Both the position numbers and the translations under genes were made by a program. Under the pieces are notes generated by a model, which had not been told where the DNA came from, made no database searches, and saw nothing but the letters and a program-made list of their open reading frames with translations. A stretch of 64,000 bases of DNA from Sarcophilus harrisii (lineage: Eukaryota; Chordata; Mammalia; Dasyuromorphia; Dasyuridae): NCBI RefSeq assembly GCF_902635505.1, contig NC_045429.1, forward strand, positions 131,306,304 to 131,370,303, in the 5' to 3' direction. This document shows, one piece after another, positions 32,069 through 43,815 of this stretch (positions within the stretch are counted from its first letter, which is position 1; every line of letters begins with the position of its first letter).

Positions 32069-33761
32069 ATCCAAATTCTTAAAGGAAAAAAATTAAATGG
32101 GTTACAGGAGGAAATAGACAATAAAATCATATTAATGGGAGACTTCAGTTAACCCTAACCCTTTTAGAACAAGATAAATCTAATCACAAAATATGTAACA
32201 AAGAAGCTAAACATAATTTTATAAAAGTTATATTTTTCTATACTGACTGGGAATATAAAGAAGTAGGTTTATTTCTCAGCTATACATGGCTGCATAAAAA
32301 CATGTATACATACATGGCAGCATAAAAACTTTACAAAGTCAGAAAAGCAAAAATATTAAATGCACCCTTTCCTGACCATAATGTAATAAAAACTTAATTT
32401 AATAAAGGATTTTAAAGCATAGTTTAAAAATTAATTGGAAACTAAATAACCTAATTCTAAAGAATGTCAAAGAACCAATCATAGAAACACTCAAAAATTT
32501 CATTAAATATAATAACAACAATGAGACAACACACCAAAATTTGTGATGTAACCAAAGCATTACTAATGGGAAATTTTGTGTCTTTAAACACTTAACATCA
32601 ATAAAAGAGAAAGATCAGATAAATGAATTGGACATGCAAATTAAAAAAAAAACTAGAAAAATAATTAATCAAAATCTCCCCAATTAAACACCAAAAAAAC
32701 CAAACAAACAAACAAAAAAAACCTGGACATGAAAGGAGAGATTAATAAAATTTAAAGTAAATATGTTTGCCACTGGCTAATTTGTTTTAAAAAGAAATAA
32801 AATTTGAAAAAGGTAAATTCATGACTAATGAACACGAAACAAAATCAAGTATTAAAAGGTTAACTAGATTTTTTTGTCCAAGTATATGCCAATAAAACTG
32901 ATAATCTAAATTAAATAGATGTTTACAAAAATACAAACTGCTCAGATTAAAAAAAAGAGAGAGAAAATAGAATTCTTAAGTTACCAACCCGATCTTGAAA
33001 AAAAAATTGACTACACTAGAAATAAGTGTCCTAAGGGGAAAAAAACAGCTCAGGACCACATGAATTTACAAATAAATTCTACCAAATACTTTAAAAAATA
33101 TTAATCCCAGTTCTACATAAACTGTTTGGAAAAAAAAAGGAATCCTATCAATTTTTGCTATGATACAAATATGGTTCTGATATATAAAACAAGAGAATCA
33201 AAACAGAGAAAGAAAACACTAATGAATTTTGATTTCCAAAAAAAAATTTTTAATACCAGCAAGGAGATTACAACAATATATCACAAAGATCATATATTAG
33301 GATCAGGCTGGATTTACACAAGGAATTCAAGGCTGATTCAGTATCAGGAAAATTATAAGCATAATTAGGCACATCAATAAAATAACCAAAATCATGAGTA
33401 TTTCAGTATGTTCAGAAAAAGTTTTGATTTTTACAATACCCATTCCTCTCAAAAATACTTTTAGAAAGCACAGAAATAAAAGGAACTTTCCTTTAAGTGA
33501 TACACTATGTATCCAAAACCAAAAGCAAGAATTATCTGTAATGAGGATCAGCCAGAAGACTCTCCAGTGAGATAAGGATGTCCACTATTAACATTATTTA
33601 CTCAATATTATACTTGAAATGCTAGCCATATGAATAAGATAAGGCAAGTGTAATGGAAATAATAAGCATCACAAAGAGGAGATAAAAGTATTACTTTTTG
33701 TAGATAATATAATGGTTTACTTAGGGAACCCTAAAAAGTCAACTAAAAAAACCTAATCAAA

Positions 33762-34202
33762 TGCTGAGTGAAGAAAACATTATACACAACAATAACAAGA
33801 TTGTGTGAATGATCAACTATGATAGACTTAGCTCTTCTCAGCAATTCAGTGATCTAAAGCAATTCCAAAAAACTTTGAATGGAAGATGCCATCTGCATCC
33901 AAAAAGAGAACTATGGAGACTGAATGGAAAGCACACTCTTTTCAAGGGTTTTTTTTTTCTTTTTATTTCTTTCTTGTGGTTATTCCCTTTTGTTCTGATT
34001 TTTCTTTTCCAATCTGACTTATATGGAAATATGTAAAAAAAATGAATGCACATGTATAACTTATATCAGAATGCTTGCTTAATATGGAAAGGGAGAAAAT
34101 GAGAGAGGAAGGAAAAAAATTTTTGAAACTCAAAATGAAAGCTGAAAGCCATCTTTACATGTAATTGGAAAAATAATATATTATTAAAATAAAATTTAAA
34201 AA
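33762..34202 (+). mobile_element. L1 3'-UTR insertion with 9-bp target duplication
   Basis: 'ctaatcaaa' at 33753-33761 and 34203-34211 flanks a 0.44-kb L1 tail beginning 'tgctgagtgaagaaaacatt' and ending in an A-rich tract. It sits within the older ORF2. Confidence 0.85.
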
Positions 34203-35400
34203 CTAATCAAAACAAGTAACCTCAAGGAAGTTGTACTATATAAAATAAACAAACCATTACAATTTCTGTATATTATCAATATAGTTGACAGAAAGAGATA
34301 GAAAAAAATATTCTAATTAAAATAACTATCATCAGTATAAAATACAGGAATCTACCTGCCAAGACATACAAAGGAATTATATGAACACAATTACAAAATA
34401 CTGTTCCCATAGATAAAGACATATCAAAATAATTGAAAAAATATTAATTAGTCATGGGCAAGACCAGCCAATATACTAAAAATTACTACCTAAATTAACT
34501 TACTTATTCAGTGTCAAAACAGTTAAATTATCAAAGAATTATTTTATAAAGCTATAAAATATTTTTTAACAAAACTTATGTGGAGGTGTAACAACATATC
34601 AAGAATAACAAGGGAGTTGATGAAAAAAGAATGAGAAACAGAAGAGGTCTAGAAGCATCAAACTATACTACAAAATTTTAATCAGCACAATAATTTGGGA
34701 CTGGCTAAGAAATAGAGAAATTGATCAAAGGAATGAATTATGTACATAACATACCAAAGCAAATAAGCATAGTTAATTTAGTGTTTGATAAACTCCAACA
34801 TCCCAGCTATTGAATGAAAAACTCACTATTTGATAAAAAAAAAAAAGTTGGGAAAACTTGAAAGCAGTATGACAGAAATGAGACTTAGACCAATATTTCA
34901 AACCACATGCTCAAAATGAGAACACAAGCTAGACATGAAGATTACATAAGCAAGTTAGTGGAACAGGGAATAAATTACTTGTTAAATATATAGATAAAGG
35001 AAGAATACATGAACAAATAAGAGATAAAAAGTTTAATAAAAGATAAGAAAAAAACATTTGTGGTACATAAATTTTTTAATTGAATTAATAAGGTCAATGG
35101 CAAGTAAAATTTAAAAAGTAGGAAACTGATATTTTTTACAACAAAAGGTCTCATTTCTAAGATATAGAGAGAACTGAGTCAAATTTATAAGAATAAGAAA
35201 ATTCCACAATTGATAAGTGGTCAAAGGATATGAATAGTTTTTATAGGAAGACGTCAAAGCTATCAATAGTCTATGAGAAAATGCTCTAAATCACTAATAA
35301 TTAAAGAAATCCAGATTAAAACAAATGTGAAATCCCAGCTTAACGCATCAGATTGCCTACATTGACAAAAAAGAAAAATGACCATGCTGGAAGGGATATG

Positions 35401-36980
35401 GGAAGTAGAATACAAATAAACACAATACATCTGAAGAAAAAAAAATAGGTAAAAAATATCAAAGAAATTAATAAAAACATTGGGAAGGAAGAGTAGAGGT
35501 CTAGCAGGAACAGATCTCAAACTATACCATGAAACATCATCAAAACAATTTGTTTTGATCAATGGATAAGATTAGGTATACAATTTATAGAAGTATAATG
35601 AACACTATCCTAGAGTTTGATAAATAAAAAGATCCCAACTATTGGGTCAAAAACTCATTATCTGACAAAATAATTAGGAAATTGTTGGGAAAATTGAACA
35701 GTAGTATGGCAGAAATTAGGTATAGAACATTTCATACTGTACACCAAGACAATCATATGTATGTGATTAAGACATAAAAAGGGATCAGCATAAACAAATT
35801 AATGGACGTGGGGAAAAAAATAACATGATAGGGAAAAAGTTCATGACAAAGAAAGACTCACAGAAAGCAAAATGGACAATATTGATTATATAACATGAAA
35901 AATTTTTTGTATAAACAAAATGCAACTAAAATGAGATTAAAAAACGGGTAAATGGGGATGCAATAAATTTTTATGATAAAGATCTCATTTCTAAAATATA
36001 GGGAACTTATTCAAATTTATAAGAGCCATTCCCCAACTGATAAGTGTTCAAAGGAGATGAATAAATAGCTTTCAGAGGAAGAAACACAAGTTATCAATGT
36101 TCTAAATGAAAATGCTCTCAATCATTACTAATTAGAGAAATATAAATCAAAACAACTCAATACTCATCAGTTTGGTAAAGTTGACAAAAAAAGGAAAATG
36201 ACAAATACTTGCAAGGTTATGGGAAAGGAAGTATATTAAAGATTTTTACATTAATGGGCCATCAAATGGTGTAGTCATTCTGGAAAAACAATTTGGAACT
36301 AATGCCTAAAAAGGCAATAAACTAGGCATACCCCTTGGCCCAGTTATACCATTACTAGTTATACCCATTATTCCAAAGAGATCAATGAAAGAGAAAAAGA
36401 ATCCATATATGCAAAAATATTTATAGCAGCTCTTTTTGTAGTGGCAAAGAATTGGAAATTGTGGAGGTATTTATAAGTTGGACAATATCTGAACCAGCTG
36501 TGGTAGGTACATTCATGTGTTATAATACTATTGTGCTAAAAGAAATTATGATAGGAATTTCAGAGACTCCTAGGAAGACTCATATTAACTGACGAAGAAT
36601 GAAATATCTAGAACTAAGAAAACAATACTGTAAAGGCAAACAATTCTGAAAGACTTGGGGACTCTGATCAATACAAGGACCAATCATAATTACAGAAGAT
36701 TCATCTCAAGCAACTAACCTCTTGAGAACAGTAATGGCTTCAAGAGTGCTTCTTAAGGCACTTTTAAAAATATATATAACCAAGGAAGAGTTTGTTTTAA
36801 TTAACTACACATGTTTGTAATTAGTTTTGTTTTTCTTGATTTCTTCATGAAGGTAGGGGGAGGTTGGAGTAAGGGGAGATTGAAATAAAAAAAAATGCAG
36901 AGATACTATTTATAAAGTGCTTAGATCAGAGCCTGGTACATAGGAGTTACTACAATATTTATGCATTCCTCTTCCCACTT
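35401..36980 (+). mobile_element. Second old L1 ORF2 end and 3' UTR
   Basis: At about 35400 the L1 order jumps back: 'gtctagcaggaacagatctc' repeats the area seen at 34645. It runs on through 'ctctttttgtagtggcaaag' (36430) to a 3' UTR near 36640-36900. It is a separate copy lying in tandem with the previous one. Confidence 0.65.
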
Positions 36981-36984
36981 GAAA

Positions 36985-38283
36985 ATAAAATAAAATTGAA
37001 TATTTTTTAGCTACAATATTCCTGGGAGTTTTCATTTTGGGATCTCTTTCAGGGTTGGTGGTTTCTTTCAATAGCTAATTTACTCTCTAGATGTAGGATA
37101 TCAGGATAGTTTTCCTTGATGATTTCTTGAAAGATGTCATACAAACTTTTTTTTTTTCATCATGGTTTTCAGGTAGTCCAATAATTCTTATATTATCTCT
37201 TTTGGATCTATTTTCCAGGTCAGTTGTTCTCCTAATTAGGTATTTTACATTTTCTTCTATTTTTTTCATTTTGGGGGATTTGACTGATTTTTTTTTTCCT
37301 GAGGTAATTGGGGTTAAGTGACATGCCTAGGATCATATAGCTAGGAAGTGTTAAGTCTCTGAGATCGAACTCAGGTCCTCCTGACTTCAGGACTCGTGCT
37401 CTATCCACTGCACCACCTAGTTGCCCCAATTTGACTGATTCTTGTCTCACTGAGTCATTCATTTCCATATGTCTAATTCTAATTTTTAGTAAATTATTTT
37501 CTTCAGTTAGATTTTTTTACCTCCTTTTGCATTTGGCCAATTGTACTTTTAAAAGTATTGTTTTATTCATTGTTTTTTTTTTTTTTTTCTATTTCACCAA
37601 TTCTATTTTTCAAGGAGTTCTTTTCTTCAGTCAATTTGTTTCCTTTTCCAAACTTTCCAAATAAACCTCTCATTTCTTTTCCCATTTTTTCTCTTTTAAT
37701 AACCTTTTTGAATTTTTCCAAGAGGGTCTTTTGAGTTGGAAACCAATTTGTATCCCCCTTTGAGGTTTCATCTTGGAGGCATTTTGTCTTTAGTGTCCTC
37801 AGGATTTGGGTTCTGTTCTTCTCTGCCTCCATAATAGCTATTTATGTTCAGAATTCTTTTTTGCTTTTTTTTTTTGCTCATTTTTAAAGGTTGGGTCTGC
37901 TCCTAGAGCACAGGGGAGATTGTCAAAAGGGAGTTCATGATGAGCTAGGGCCAATGCTGCTACAGGCTTTCCCATTGTGCTGAGTGGGGGCCTGATCAAA
38001 TCTCACGTGTTATGCTGGGGTTTGGGGGCTCACTATTTGACTTCTGAAGTTGCACTAGAAGTCTCATCACTAGTCTGCTGATCTCTGGGCCAAACCTGCA
38101 CTGGGCCACCCCCTGTCCAACTGAGGCAGATCTTTTCTAAGTCCTTCCAAGATTACTTTTCAAATATTTGTGGCTCTTGTCACTCCAAAATCCACTTGGA
38201 GGCTTGCTCTAGTGTTGATTCTGAAGGAAGCTAGGAAAAGCTCAGGTAAAGTCCTGTCTACTCTCCATCTTAGCTCTGCCCCC
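36985..38283 (-). mobile_element. L1 5' portion, reverse: 5' UTR and ORF1
   Basis: Reading the - strand from 38283: 'gggggcagagctaagatgga', a typical L1 5' terminus with an AAGATGG YY1-like core, then 5' UTR, ORF1 coiled-coil part (37832-37563, 'EKNSLKNRIGEIEKKKK') and the RNA-binding part with 'ENRSKRDNIRIIGLPEN' (37269-37087). ORF2 is missing. A SINE interrupts ORF1. One of few L1 copies here with a genuine 5' end. Confidence 0.8.
37290..37428 (-). mobile_element. WALLSI/WSINE-type SINE, reverse, in L1 ORF1
   Basis: 'atttgactgatt' at 37278-37289 and 37429-37440 flanks the SINE ('gtaattggggttaagtgaca', 'ctctatccactgcaccacct'). Perfect 12-bp target duplication. Confidence 0.92.
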
Positions 38284-39174
38284 AAATATTTTTTAAAAGA
38301 ATAAAGGAACACCTAATGGGACAAACCCAAGAGAAGACTGCTTAATGTTCTCAATGTTTAAGCCAAACTTGGAAAGAAATAAGAATGAATCCCTACTATG
38401 CTCAAAAAGTTATCAAACTGTGCATACCCTTTGATCCAGCAGTGTTACTACTGGGATTATATACCAAAGAGATTATAAAGAAGGGAAAGGGACCTGTATG
38501 TGCACGAATGTTTGTGGCAGCCCTTTTTGTAGTGGCTAGAAACTGGAAACTGAATGGATGTCCATCAGTTGGAGAATGGCTGAATAAATTGTGGTATATG
38601 AAAATTATGGAATATTACTGTTCTGTAAGAAATGACCAACAGGATGATTTCAGAAAGGCCTGGAGAGACTTACACGAACTGATGCTGAGTGAAATGAGCA
38701 GGACCAGGAGATCATTATATACTTCAACAACAATACTAGATGATGACCAGTCCTGATGGATCAGGCCATCCTCAGCAACGAGATCAACCAAATCATTTCT
38801 AATGGAGCAGTAATGAACTGAATTAGTTATACCCAGAAAAAGAACTCTGGGAGATGACTAAAAACCATTACATTGAATTCCCAGTCCCTATATTTATGCA
38901 CACCTGTATTTTTGATTTCCTTCACAAGCTTAATTGTACAATAATTCAGAGTCTGATTCTTTTTGTACAGCAAAATAATGTTTTGGTCATGTATACTTAT
39001 TGTGTATCTAAGTTATATTTTAATATATTTAACATCTACTGGTCATCCTGCCATTTAGGGAGGGGTGGGGGTAAGAGGTGAAAAATTGGAACAAGAGGTT
39101 TGGCAATTGTTAATGCTGTAAAGTTACCCATGTATATATCCTGTAAATTAAAGGCTATTAAATAAAAAAAAAAA
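38001..39174. repeat. Tandem duplication, unit 1
   Basis: 1174-bp unit beginning 'tctcacgtgttatgctgggg' and ending in the A tail of an L1. Nearly identical to the next unit. It contains the 5'-most 283 bases of the reverse L1, about 110 bases of spacer, and the L1 3' fragment at 38395-39174. The 123-codon frame here is L1 ORF2 C-terminus. Confidence 0.95.
38395..39174 (+). mobile_element. L1 3' fragment in unit 1
   Basis: ORF2 C-terminus ('VIKLCIPFDPAVLLLGLYTK', 'ARNWKLNGCPSVGEWLNKLW') and 3' UTR. Shares the variant 'tatatgaaaattatgg' with 39565, 46127 and the reverse copy at 49704, so all belong to one young subfamily. Confidence 0.9.
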
Positions 39175-40352
39175 TCTCACGTGTTATGCTGGGGTTTGGG
39201 GGCTCACTATTTGACTTCTGAAGTTGCACTAGAAGTCTCATCACTAGTCTGCTGATCTCTGGGCCAAACCTGCACTGGGCCACCCCCTGTCCAACTGAGG
39301 CAGATCTTTTCTAAGTCCTTCCAAGATTACTTTTCAAATATTTGTGGCTCTTGTCACTCCAAAATCCACTTGGAGGCTTGCTCTAGTGTTGATTCTGAAG
39401 GAAGCTAGGAAAAGCTCAGGTAAAGTCCTGTCTACTCTCCATCTTAGCTCTGCCCCCAAATATTTTTTAAAAGAATAAAGGAACACCTAATGGGACAAAC
39501 CCAAGAGAAGACTGCTTAATGTTCTCAATGTTTAAGCCAAACTTGGAAAGAAATAAGAATCCCTACTATGCTCAAAAAGTTATCAAACTGTGCATACCCT
39601 TTGATCCAGCAGTGTTACTACTGGGATTATATACCAAAGAGATTATAAAGAAGGGAAAGGGACCTGTATGTGCACGAATGTTTGTGGCAGCCCTTTTTGT
39701 AGTGGCTAGAAACTGGAAACTGAATGGATGTCCATCAGTTGGAGAATGGCTGAATAAATTGTGGTATATGAAAATTATGGAATATTACTGTTCTGTAAGA
39801 AATGACCAACAGGATGATTTCAGAAAGGCCTGGAGAGACTTACACGAACTGATGCTGAGTGAAATGAGCAGGACCAGGAGATCATTATATACTTCAACAA
39901 CAATACTAGATGATGACCAGTTCTGATGGATCAGGCCATCCTCAGCAACGAGATCAACCAAATCATTTCTAATGGAGCAGTAATGAACTGAACTAGCTAT
40001 ACCCAGAAAAAGAACTCTGGGAGATGACTAAAAACCATTACATTGAATTCCCAATCCCTATATTTATGCACACCTGCATTTTTGATTTCCTTCACAAGCT
40101 AATTGTACAATAATTCAGAGTCTGATTCTTTTTGTACAGCAAAATAATGTTTTGGTCATGTATACTTATTGTGTATCTAAGTTATATTTTAATATATTTA
40201 ACATCTACTGGTCATCCTGCCATTTAGGGGAGGGGGGGGGGGGGGTAAGAGGTGAAAAATTGGAACAAGAGGTTTGGCAATTGTTAATACTCTAAAGTTA
40301 CCCATGTATATATCCTGTAAATAAAAGGCTATTAAATAAAAAATAAAAAAAA
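39175..40352. repeat. Tandem duplication, unit 2
   Basis: Second unit. It lacks a 4-base 'gaat' present in unit 1 near 38387 and has a longer G run at about 40229-40244. It retains the original L1 target duplication on both sides ('agaaataagaatccct' at 39549-39564 and 40353-40368), so this is where the ancestral 3' junction survives. Confidence 0.95.
39565..40352 (+). mobile_element. L1 3' fragment in unit 2, with target duplication
   Basis: Same content as the unit 1 copy. Perfect 16-bp duplication 'agaaataagaatccct' on either side dates the insertion before the tandem duplication. Confidence 0.92.
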
Positions 40353-40389
40353 AGAAATAAGAATCCCTGTACATTGACTTTCCTTAGAA

Positions 40390-40940
40390 TTAATATCCAA
40401 AAACTTAGAAAGTAAAGAACAGATCTTAGAACCATCCAATAAGAACATAACCTTAGAGACAGAATATAATTCAGAAAGAAATATCATGCTTCACCTTAGT
40501 CAGTTCTTCACACTTATTTCCTTGGTAACACTGGAAAGTGGCATGTTCCTAAACCATAAAAAAAAAATTATAATAAACCAAAGAAATCTTTGCAAGAAGT
40601 ATGAAGAGACTTGGATATTGGATAAGTATGAAGAGAAATGGATATTGCTCAGCCTCAGATAAGGTTGGGGAAAGATTTTCATGCTAAAGTTGTCTTAACA
40701 TCTTTTCCCCAACATCTTTTCAATTCTGTCATAGATCTATGCTACTGATGGGACTAGTATTTTATCTTTAAGATGTATAACACTGTTCAATAATATTAAT
40801 AACCATTGTGAAAAAATTCAGTACTCCATGTTTTAAGTAAAAGTCTGCCAGAAACAATTTTTGTCTGTTTAGATTATTCTAATCTAACTATTTTTACTTA
40901 GAGAGTACAAAGGATAGCTAAAATCACCTCATGACCCTGA
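40390..40940. repeat. Duplicon segments D and E, orphan copy
   Basis: 40390-40810 aligns with 18990-19370 (downstream of receptor 2). 40825-40940 aligns with 25255-25385 (upstream of receptor 3). The two segments are adjacent here but 6 kb apart there, where L1 and SINE insertions separate them. This is a further receptor unit whose receptor is not in the following sequence. Confidence 0.6.
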
Positions 40941-41152
40941 AAAATTATGCTCTAAAAAGCCATCATTGAGTTTCCATATATGATAATTTCAAAACAACAG
41001 GCAATCCACTATAATAAAATATAGGTTCAAATATCTGAGTAAAGTTCAATGACTATATTGTTCATCAAACAAAACAACAAACATTTAACTTTTTTGCATC
41101 CCTTTAGAAAATCATTTCCTTGAAATTATTCAATTTGTTGAAGATTCCCTTT

Positions 41153-41358
41153 AAGCAGGAATTCTTAACTCTAGTTTGTAAAATTTTTTTGTTTGTTTTA
41201 TATTTGGATAATTTCTTATCAATATAAAGTAATATTATACATATGTAATTCTATATATCTTTTTATTTTAAAAAATATTATTCTGAAAAAAAGTCCCAAG
41301 GCTTCACCAGACTGTCAAAGGGTCCATGACATAAAAAAAGTTAAGAATTCCTGCTTTA
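41153..41358. mobile_element. Short element with 18-bp perfect terminal inverted repeats
   Basis: 'aagcaggaattcttaact' at 41153-41170 is exactly inverted at 41339-41356. About 204 bp, noncoding, AT-rich centre, with 'gtcaaagggtccatgacata' near the right end. TTAA occurs at each edge (41151-41154 and 41356-41359), although offset by one base. A nonautonomous DNA transposon is likely; family not assigned. Confidence 0.55.
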
Positions 41359-41407
41359 AGAATTCTTTTTTTACTGCTGGTCAAATTTCCATTAAAAGAA
41401 ATAACCA

Positions 41408-42030
41408 CTGAGTGGATGCCCATCAACTGGAGAATGGCTGAATAAATTGTGGTATATCAATGTTATGGAATATTATTGTTCTGTAAGAAATGACCAACAG
41501 GATGATTTCAGAAAGGCCTGGAGAGACTTACATGAACTGATGCTGAGTGAAATGAGCAGCACCAGGAGATCATTATATACTTCAACAATAATACTATATG
41601 ATGTTCAGTTCTCATGGATGTGGCCCTCTTCAACAATGAGATGAAACAAATCAGTTCCATTTGTTCAATAATGAACATAACCCGCTACACCCAATGAAAG
41701 AACTCTAGGAAATGAATGTGAACCACTGCAGAGCATTTCCAATCTCTCTGTTTTTGTCCACCTGCATTTTTTATTTCCTCCACAGGTTAAGTGTACATTA
41801 TTTCAAAGTCCGATTCTTCTTGTGCAGCAAAATAACTGTTAGGACATGTATACATACATTGTATTTAACATATACTTTAACATATTTAACATGTATTCAG
41901 AGTCTACCTGTCATCTGGGGGAGGGAGTGGGGAGAAGGAGAAAAATTGGAATAAAGGTTTTTCAATGCTGAAAAATTACCCATGCATATATCTTGTTAAT
42001 AAAAAGCTATAATAATAAAAAAAAAAAAAC
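41408..42030 (+). mobile_element. L1 3' fragment
   Basis: Starts inside the ORF2 C-terminus ('ctgagtggatgcccatcaac'), runs through 'RNDQQDDFRKAWRDLHELML' and the 3' UTR to an A tail at about 42030. No clear target duplication. Confidence 0.85.
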
Positions 42031-42202
42031 CAAAACCTTTTCTTTCTCTTATCCTAATCCTTTCAAACCTAAAGATAGATAACCAATAATCTAAATTAGA
42101 TTACAACAGCACTGAAGGTGAAGTTTGCCTCCTGAGATAGTGGATTATAAACAGGGATGTGCTGGTAATTATTTAATCAATTTTCTGGGGAGGGAAAATG
42201 CT

Positions 42203-42846
42203 TGTGGGGAAAAATCACCCCAAATTACCAAAATAGAAACTGAGGCAGAGCTCTGACCCAGACCTGGCCCCTTCTAATGGAAATCTTCCGTCTGAGATGT
42301 CTTTCCCTTCTAGGGCCCTATTTTTATAGGGTTATATATATCTAGATGTCCAAGAATATCTATACCATATACAGAGTAATTCTATTGATTGGCATATGAT
42401 ACATAAACTAAAATAAACAAAATTATATGACAGCAGGCTCACAGATTAGATGAAGCAGAAACTATCTCTGATGATGAGGTCGTTACGAGATGGATAAGCT
42501 ACTCCTTAGGTTGGGCAAGTGGAAATACTATACATAAGCCCCCAAAATATTTTGGGTGGACCTTCCATACTGTGCCACCACCCATATTTGTTTTGATCAC
42601 GGAATTTGAGCAAAATAGAATGGAGATATCCATGTCAATGTTTTTATGATTATGCAATTTCCATGACTGAAAAACAAGCAACAATCATTATATTAAAGTT
42701 TGAGGCTTATTATAGGGCCTTCCTATTAGCATCTATATTCCTATGTAACTTATATGAAATAAGGGTTAATACATTGCTTGTTCTTAGACATTAAATAACT
42801 GACTAGATATGTACTACTAGATGAATATATTAATAGAATTTCTAAC
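42203..42846 (-). mobile_element. Probable solo LTR, reverse
   Basis: On the - strand: TG start near 42846, a TATA-like 'ccctataaaaataggg' around 42320-42335, 'agctctgcctcagtttc' and 'ccccaca' at the end (42203). The end resembles the ERV1 LTR end at 54615-54656. No target duplication was found, so both boundaries are tentative. No internal region adjoins it in the matching orientation. Confidence 0.45.
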
Positions 42847-43199
42847 AATTATTGCCCCTTATGAAATCAGAATGAATTAATGCTGATTAGAGTTTGAGTA
42901 GGAGTACTCAAAGAATCAACTTTTAAATTTTTTCCTTCAATCTACAGAAAGATCCCAGTCTTTCTTTGTGAGAAATGGAGGCAGCAATACAATGCAGAAA
43001 AGGACTCTGAGGTCTGAGTCACCCCTAAAGGTAAACCACTCCTCCCTCAGAGTTTTTATCATCAGAAGTGTCTTTGAATTCCTTCTGGTGATTGTAATGG
43101 CACATAGCTGATTCAATTAGGCATGAGCAAGTGCTCCTCAGGTGCTGCCCATATAATTTCACATTGTCCCACCTGTCTCACTTTTAATCAACATGTCGT
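42847..43199. other. No gene or named repeat seen
   Basis: Moderately AT-rich DNA between a candidate LTR and an L1 tail. Nothing recognisable. Confidence 0.4.
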
Positions 43200-43815
43200 T
43201 AAGACAAGCTTTTTTGACCCAAAAGTGCTACTCCTGGGTCTATATCCTAAGGAAATTATATAAGGGAAAAGTAGCCTGTGTAAAAAAAAAAAAAAAAAAG
43301 TTTGTAGTAGCTCTTTTTGTGATGGCAAAGAATCAGACTGAGTAGGTGCCCATCAATTGGGGAATGACTGAATAAATTATGGTATATGAAAGTAATGGAT
43401 TATTACTGTTCCATAAAAAATAATGAACAAGCTGATTCTAGAAAGGCCTGGAAAAATTTACATGAACTGACACTGAGCAAAACAAGCAGAATCAGGAATG
43501 CAGTATACATAATAACAGCAATGATGTGTGATGATCAACTATAAAAGACTTGGTTCTTCTTAGCAGTTTGGTGATCCAAAGCAATCCCAATAGACTTTAG
43601 ACAGAAAACACCATCTGGGTCCAGAGAGAGAACTACAGAGAATGAATGTAAATCAACACATGCTATGTTCATGTTTTTTTTCCTTTTTTGTGTTTTTTTT
43701 CCTCTCATGGCTTTTTCCCTTTTGTTCTGATTTTTTTCTCCCAACATGATTCATAAATGTGTATTTAAAAAATCAATATACATGTATAATCAGAAAAAAA
43801 ATAATAAAACAGGAA
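43200..43815 (+). mobile_element. Old L1 3' end
   Basis: 'gtgctactcctgggtctata', 'gtgcccatcaattggggaat', 'gaaaggcctggaaaaattta', T-rich 3' UTR and A-rich end at 43800-43815. More diverged than the neighbouring L1 copies. Confidence 0.75.

Larger units (their letters stand above)
31800..35400 (+). mobile_element. Old L1 ORF2, heavily decayed, with nested insertions
   Basis: Follows L1 ORF2 order: endonuclease area ('atgggagacttcagt' near 32135), reverse transcriptase ('TNMVLIYKTRESKQRKK' at 33160-33220, then a degenerate catalytic box where FADD reads 'FVDN' near 33700), and C-terminal part around 34900-35390. Interrupted by a SINE (31901-32068) and a younger L1 tail (33762-34202). Very AT-rich, so old. 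Confidence 0.75.
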
